64,000 bases of DNA, taken from Actinocorallia herbida (GTDB lineage Bacteria > Actinomycetota > Actinomycetes > Streptosporangiales > Streptosporangiaceae). Below, piece after piece: positions 58,983 through 64,000 of this stretch (position 1 is its first letter; each line of letters opens with the position of its first letter). The translations under genes and the position numbers were made by a program. The stretch is from positions 6,200,001 through 6,264,000 of the forward strand of contig NZ_RJKE01000001.1 in the NCBI RefSeq assembly GCF_003751225.1, written 5' to 3'. A model generated the notes under the pieces. That model saw nothing but the letters and a program-made list of their open reading frames with translations. It did not search any database and had not been told where the DNA came from.

Positions 58983-59396
58983 ATGGAACTCGTCACCAGC
59001 ACGCCCACCGTCAAGGCCCCGGCCGAGCGCTTCACCGGCGACGTCTACCTGAACATGATCCAGACGCCCGCCGAGCCCGCCCGGCTGGCGGCGGCCCTCG
59101 TGCGGTTCACGCCGGGAGCGCGGACGAACTGGCACTCGCACGCGCTGGGCCAGACCCTGCACATCACCGACGGCGTCGGGCTGGTCGGCACGCGGGACGG
59201 GCTGGTCGTGCGGGTGACGCCCGGCCAGACCGTCGTCTGCCCGCCGGGCGAGGAGCACTGGCACGGCGGGACCGACACCACCCTGATGGCCCACCTCGCC
59301 CTGGTCGTCGGTGACGGCACCGGCGACGGGACCACGTGGCTGGAACCCGTCACCGACGAGCAGTACGCCGCGGCCCTCGCCGCCGTCTCCGGCTGA
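58983..59396 (+). CDS. Cupin-domain protein
   Basis: A 137-residue single-domain cupin with ATG 58983 behind AAGGAG. 'GARTNWHSHALGQTLHITDG' is cupin motif 1 (HxH...Q...H), and 'PPGEEHWHGG' with 'MAHLALV' is motif 2. The fold binds a metal ion and might act as a small dioxygenase, isomerase or binding protein; the substrate is unclear. The 200 bp before it code, in one frame, a fragment ending 'ALPKVGSGRAYDA' that may be the tail of a lost gene. Confidence 0.82.
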   Translation: MELVTSTPTVKAPAERFTGDVYLNMIQTPAEPARLAAALVRFTPGARTNWHSHALGQTLHITDGVGLVGTRDGLVVRVTPGQTVVCPPGEEHWHGGTDTTLMAHLALVVGDGTGDGTTWLEPVTDEQYAAALAAVSG

Positions 59397-59414
59397 CGGG
59401 GCGCGGCGGCCGGG

Positions 59415-60488
<1,074 letters not shown>

Positions 60489-60506
60489 GTCGGCTAGGGT
60501 TGAGGG

Positions 60507-61094
60507 ATGGCCCCCGACACCCGCGACCGGATCGTCGAAGCCGCGCGCGCGGAGTTCGCCCGGTACGGGATCGCCGGTGCCCGGATCGACCGGATCGCGA
60601 AGACCGCCCGCACCAGCAAGGAACGCGTCTACGCCTACTTCCGCAGCAAGGAAGCCCTCTACGCGCACGTGGCCTCGATCGAGCTCGCGGCGGTCGCCGA
60701 CGCCGTCCACCTGGACCCGGCCGACCTGCCCTCCTACGCGGCCCAGATGTTCGACTACTTCACCGCCCACCCCGACCAGCACCGCTTCATCGCCTGGGGC
60801 CGCCTCGAGCTCGCCGCCGAGCCCTCCGGCGACGACCCCGGCCCCTACCAGACCGCGATCGTCGGCAAACTGGAGCGGATCCGCCGCGCCCAGCAGGACG
60901 GCCTGCTCGATCCGACCTGGGACCCGGTCGACATCATGGCCCTGGTCTCCCAGATCGCCCACACCTGGTCCGACCAGACCGCCCTCGCCGCCGTCGCCCA
61001 CCGCGCCGCCGCCGACCCCGCCCCGGCCGCCCGCCGCACCGCCGTCGTCCGCGCCGTCACCGCGATCTTCCCCCCGGCCCCGCAGAACCGCTGA
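60507..61094 (+). CDS. TetR-family regulator
   Basis: A 195-residue TetR protein from ATG 60507. The helix-turn-helix 'RDRIVEAARAEFARYGIAGA' with 'RIDRIAKTARTSKERVYAYF' and 'RSKEALYAHV' is standard. The C-terminal domain resembles the TetR_C_33 type ('DQHRFIAWGRLELAAEP'). Its operator palindromes lie at 60419-60488. It probably represses the aldo/keto reductase and itself, being released by a ligand. About 245 bp follow it without a recognisable gene. Confidence 0.88.
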   Translation: MAPDTRDRIVEAARAEFARYGIAGARIDRIAKTARTSKERVYAYFRSKEALYAHVASIELAAVADAVHLDPADLPSYAAQMFDYFTAHPDQHRFIAWGRLELAAEPSGDDPGPYQTAIVGKLERIRRAQQDGLLDPTWDPVDIMALVSQIAHTWSDQTALAAVAHRAAADPAPAARRTAVVRAVTAIFPPAPQNR

Positions 61095-61338
61095 CCCGCC
61101 GGCCCGAGCCCTGTGTCCTTGGTCAACGGCCGGGCGGTTCCCGGCCGGCAGTCGACCGCGACACGGATCCTGGACCTGCTCACCGGGCGCGCCGCACGCC
61201 TGGGCGACGCACCCGGACGCCGCCGGTACGCGCGCCACGTTCCCGGCCGGGAGCGCGATCGCGGGCGTCGTCGCCGCCTGCTGCGTCCGCCGCCCCGACC
61301 GGACCGCCGCGCCGCACCGACGAGGATCCGCAGAGAAC

Positions 61339-61983
61339 TCAGGGGCGGGCTCGGACCTGGGCCAGGGCTTCGGCGAGGCGGTCCACGGTGACGCCCATGG
61401 CGACGTAGGGGACGTCGTCCTCGTAGTGGCCGGGTCTCCAGGGGCCGTAGGGCTCGGTGAGAAGGCCCTCGGGTTCGGCCATGGCGGCTCGGCCGCCGCG
61501 GAGGGACCAGTGCGCGAGGGGCAGGTAGGTGCCGTCCGGGGATGCGGTGCAGAGCTGGAGGTCCAGGTGGAGGAAGGGCCAGGCGGCGGCGATGGCGTCG
61601 GTCTCGGCGGTGAGGGCGGCCAGGGACGGGTCGGGGCCGATGGCGTGGAAGTCGCAGCCGATGGCGCCGTTCCAGTCGCACCAGCCGTGGGGGCCGATCG
61701 GGTGGGTGGAGAGGATGCGCTCGTTGGTGAGGAACTCCAGGGGGAGGTGGTCCAGGTCGGCGAGGACGGCGAGGAATCCGGCGTCGTCGACGCGGGCGGG
61801 GCCGCACGGGACGCCGAAGACCTCGGCGACGGCTTGGACGGCGCGCCAGTCGCGGGCCCAGAGGTGGTCGGGGGCGGTCCGGAGCAGGATGTCGTTCGCC
61901 TGCTCCGGCGTCACGTCCTCGCCGGTGACGAGCAGGTGCGGCCAGCGCGGAAGGTCCACGCGCCAGGGCTGCCGAGGGGTCAT
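61339..61983 (-). CDS. Hypothetical protein
   Basis: A 214-residue protein from ATG 61983. The beginning, 'PRWPHLLVTGEDVTPEQAND', with 'ILLRTAPDHLWARDWRAVQA', is a pattern I have seen in uncharacterised actinobacterial proteins. The centre has 'PHGWCDWNGAIGCDFHAIGP' with conserved-looking Cys, Trp and His. The C-terminus shows 'HWSLRGGRAAMAEPEGLLTE'. No membrane segment or known domain is visible. It lies next to another unknown protein (62042-62857). Confidence 0.6.
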   Translation of the reverse strand: MTPRQPWRVDLPRWPHLLVTGEDVTPEQANDILLRTAPDHLWARDWRAVQAVAEVFGVPCGPARVDDAGFLAVLADLDHLPLEFLTNERILSTHPIGPHGWCDWNGAIGCDFHAIGPDPSLAALTAETDAIAAAWPFLHLDLQLCTASPDGTYLPLAHWSLRGGRAAMAEPEGLLTEPYGPWRPGHYEDDVPYVAMGVTVDRLAEALAQVRARP

Positions 61984-62041
61984 GTCGGTGGAGACGCCGC
62001 GCCGCCCCGCGGAGTTCGTCCGGGAGGCGACGCGGCGGCGG

Positions 62042-62857
62042 TCACTTGATCTGGAAGACGGCGGAGGAGGCTTGGCCCTCGCCGAACTCCCAGCCGGTGA
62101 CGGTCTCGTAGCCGGGCCGCTCGGCGAGCCGGGTGAAGTCATGAGGGCATTCGCCCTGGCCGAGGTAGTAGGCACCGTCGCTGCGAGCCCAGTGGGCCGT
62201 CAGGCAGAGCATGCGGAGGTGGTCGCGCAGGCGGGGGTCGGCGACGGAGCGCAGGGCCTCGTCCCAGGCGGGTTCGACCTCGGCCCCGGGCTCGAAGGGG
62301 ACCAGTTCGTCGGGGCCGTTCAGGGTCCAGGTGGCGGCGCGCATCGCGGCGAGGAGGGTGCCGTCGGTGCGGACACGCTGGAGCCACTGGACGCGGCCCA
62401 TCAGCTCGTCGCCGTCGGCCTCGCCGAGGTCGTCGGCGTGCTCGGCGAGGACGCGCAGGAGGTCCGCGCCGGACACCGTCCGCTCGTGGCCCGTCCCGGA
62501 GGCGACCGCGCGCAGCGCCGGGCCGATCCGGCCGCCGAGGCCGCCGTCCTCCTCGAGCAGGTCCTCTTCGAACACCCACAGGGAGCCCGGGTGGTCGGCG
62601 GGCAGGTCCTCCCAGCCGAAGCGCGGGCTGTCGTCGGGGTAGGCGTCGCCCTCGGCCTCCTCGACTTCGCCGCGCGCGAGGGCGGCGAGGTCGAGGTCGC
62701 CGCTGAGGAGGTCTTCGAGCATCAGGAACGACAGTTCGTCGTTCCAGGTGAAGAGCGCGTACTCCGCGGTCGCGGGGAACGCGTCGAGCGGCCGGCCGAG
62801 CAGCACCGCGAAGGCGTGCGCGAGATCGCGGTGCCACGCCTCGGGGTCGAACGTCAT
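62042..62857 (-). CDS. Hypothetical acidic protein
   Basis: A 271-residue acidic protein starting at ATG 62857 and ending 'SSAVFQIK'. It contains many Asp/Glu stretches ('EVEEAEGDAYPDDSPRFGW') and 'LRMLCLTAHWARSDGAYYLG'. It resembles unknown actinobacterial proteins of SMI1/KNR4-like or effector-immunity neighbourhoods only in composition; no motif confirms this. I do not assign a function. Confidence 0.55.
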   Translation of the reverse strand: MTFDPEAWHRDLAHAFAVLLGRPLDAFPATAEYALFTWNDELSFLMLEDLLSGDLDLAALARGEVEEAEGDAYPDDSPRFGWEDLPADHPGSLWVFEEDLLEEDGGLGGRIGPALRAVASGTGHERTVSGADLLRVLAEHADDLGEADGDELMGRVQWLQRVRTDGTLLAAMRAATWTLNGPDELVPFEPGAEVEPAWDEALRSVADPRLRDHLRMLCLTAHWARSDGAYYLGQGECPHDFTRLAERPGYETVTGWEFGEGQASSAVFQIK

Positions 62858-62954
62858 GGGAGAGCTCCTTCGAGCACGTCTAAGGGAACCCAATGTCTAG
62901 CGCGCTTGGTGGCCTTTTCGCCGGAAAAGTGCATGAACGATCCCGGCCCTGCGG

Positions 62955-63785
62955 TCAGAGGCCGTCGAGTAGGCGGGCGGTCAAGGAGTCGAGGCGGAGG
63001 GCGCGGTCGGGGGCGAAGTCGTCGCCTTCGAGGGGGAGGCGCTTGGCGCGCATGAAGGCGGAGAGAGGCTCCGCAGGGGGGCTGTCGATCAGGGCCGCGA
63101 TGGGGCCGATCGCGCGGTCGACGGATTGGGCGGCGACGAGTCCCAGGGTCTTGGTGAGGAGCTTGAAGGCCGGCGGGAGGGGGTCGGCCATGCCCGTGCG
63201 GACGAAGCCGGGGTTGTAGAGGACGTAGCGGGTGCGGGCGTCGGGGTGACGCAGCGGGAAGGCCGCGCCCAGCAGGTCGACGCACCGGGAGCCCTGCATG
63301 GCGGCACGCCTGCCTTGATAGCCGGACGTGAGCTGGAGGTCGTCCCAGTAGATGGTCCCCGGAAGGCCGCCGGGCCCGGCGAGGTTCATGACGACGGGGG
63401 CGTCCGCCCTCTCCAGGGCGGGGAGGAGCCCATGGCCGAGGACGTAGCGGCTCAGGTAGAAGAGCGCGAAGGTGAACTCCAGGCCGTCGACGGTCTCGAT
63501 CCGCTTCGAGGCGAACCTCTGCGCGCCGAAGACCAGTCCGTCCACGACGTCGGTCTGGTCCGTCACCTCGGCGAGCGCCTTGCGCATGCCCGCCACGGTG
63601 GCGAGGTCGGCGCGGACGAACACGGCACGGTCCGCGGCGCCGAGCCGGGCCGCCTCCGCGAGCAGGGCCGCGCCCTTGGCCTGGCCGCTCGCCAGCGCGA
63701 AGACGCGGTCCCCCCTGGCGAGGAACTTCAAGGCGAGCCCCTTGCCCATCCCATCGGTACCGCCGGTGATCACATGAGTCCGCAC
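62955..63785 (-). CDS. SDR-fold protein lacking the catalytic Tyr and Lys
   Basis: A 276-residue SDR-fold protein from ATG 63785. 'HVITGGTDGMGKGLALKFLA' is the NAD(P) Rossmann start (TGxxxGMGKG). 'VDGLVFGAQRF' replaces the usual NNAG, and at the YxxxK position the sequence reads 'AMQGSRCVDLL', with Met for Tyr and Arg for Lys. It may thus be a catalytically dead or reductively specialised SDR. The inverted repeat at 63798-63823 is directly upstream, and a MarR-like gene may end at 63883. Confidence 0.8.
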   Translation of the reverse strand: MRTHVITGGTDGMGKGLALKFLARGDRVFALASGQAKGAALLAEAARLGAADRAVFVRADLATVAGMRKALAEVTDQTDVVDGLVFGAQRFASKRIETVDGLEFTFALFYLSRYVLGHGLLPALERADAPVVMNLAGPGGLPGTIYWDDLQLTSGYQGRRAAMQGSRCVDLLGAAFPLRHPDARTRYVLYNPGFVRTGMADPLPPAFKLLTKTLGLVAAQSVDRAIGPIAALIDSPPAEPLSAFMRAKRLPLEGDDFAPDRALRLDSLTARLLDGL

Positions 63786-63797
63786 AGCCGCTCTCCT

Positions 63798-63823
63798 TCA
63801 AGTCATCGCTCGGTGACTTGAAG
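63798..63823. promoter_or_regulatory. Perfect 9-bp-arm inverted repeat upstream of the SDR-like gene
   Basis: TTCAAGTCA (63798-63806) and TGACTTGAA (63815-63823) flank TCGCTCGG. A further TGGTGACTTG lies at 63857-63866. It is 12 bp upstream of the start at 63785, a good operator for a MarR- or TetR-type repressor, possibly the gene ending at 63883. Confidence 0.65.
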
Positions 63824-63882
63824 GTTAGAAACCGCGCCGGAGCCTGGTCAACAACTGGTGACTTGTGTTGACCCCAGGGCTC

Positions 63883-64000
63883 CTAGGCCTCGGCGTGGCC
63901 GCCGCGGCAGCGTTCGAGGATGCCGGCCATGGTGGCGGCGAAGTGGTCTTTCTCGGCGGGGGCGAGGTGTGCGGTGAGGTGGGCGAGTTCCGCGCCGACG
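63883..64000 (-). CDS. C-terminal end of a probable MarR-type regulator
   Basis: Only the last 38 codons lie in the window. They read 'VGAELAHLTAHLAPAEKDHF' and 'AATMAGILERCRGGHAEA', ending TAG at 63883-63885. The helical end with the 'L...ER' pattern is like MarR-family C-termini. The orientation is the same as the SDR-like gene, whose upstream region has operator-like repeats. Function cannot be confirmed without the rest. Confidence 0.4.
   Translation of the reverse strand, partial: VGAELAHLTAHLAPAEKDHFAATMAGILERCRGGHAEA

Noticed and set aside
61113-61391. Plus-strand frame after the TetR gene
   Set aside because: Composition and stop pattern suggest non-coding DNA, and it overlaps the real gene at 61339.

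Overview
The window comes from a very GC-rich actinomycete. GTG and TTG starts are common, and the gene families (DUF2637, DUF4913, SCO6880-type transfer protein, DUF6545 membrane proteins, XRE regulators with DUF5753 or TPR tails) are typical of Streptomyces, Streptosporangiales and Actinomadura-like bacteria. I cannot name the species from the sequence. No rRNA or tRNA gene was found.

Positions 1-8800 are an insertion-sequence island. Two copies of one IS630-family element lie head to tail and share a single TA target. Each copy is broken by a different IS: an IS5-like element in the first, an IS3 element in the second. A 3'-truncated and frameshifted second IS630 type follows. Next comes a short type I-E-like CRISPR array of five full repeats and one cut repeat, in which two adjacent spacers are identical. 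The array is cut off by an ISL3-family element that carries a MITE-like relative at its left end. No cas genes are present.

Positions 8800-12640 hold an XRE regulator, an HExxH peptidase-like protein, a DUF6545 membrane protein and a PAP2-like membrane protein. Positions 51043-54063 hold a second version of the same peptidase/DUF6545 pair, with a cytochrome P450 in place of the PAP2 gene.

Positions 12800-47922 look like an integrative conjugative or mobilizable element. The mobilization half is at 12837-21324: MobC-like protein, relaxase, XRE regulator, DUF2637 membrane protein and an ArdC-primase fusion. Cargo and regulators fill 21362-36000. The type IV secretion operon runs leftwards from 46151 to about 36500: ParA-like ATPase, small membrane protein, VirB6/TrbL-like protein, SCO6880 protein, VirB4-like ATPase, VirD4-like coupling protein, DUF4913 protein and small accessory proteins. 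A transglycosylase/NlpC-P60 wall hydrolase and excisionase-like genes close the right end. The last excisionase gene has a nonsense codon and no integrase follows, so the element is probably stranded. An IS256 element that itself carries an IS630 element sits just beyond.

The most interesting cargo is at 21362-30766. It contains stand-alone homologues of peptidoglycan-precursor enzymes (MurC-like, MurF-like, D-Ala-D-Ala-ligase-like, DapF-like) with a C39-like cysteine peptidase, a small unknown protein, two APH-type kinase-fold proteins and a TPR regulator, all centred on a perfect palindromic operator candidate. MurD and MurE homologues are absent, which suggests either a dedicated peptide-assembly pathway or a wall-modifying function carried by the mobile element.

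Positions 54720-64000 look like chromosomal housekeeping or accessory genes: acyl-CoA dehydrogenase, SDRs, aldo/keto reductase, cupin, DMT-like transporter, and TetR and MarR-type regulators. Several have clear palindromic operators in their promoters.
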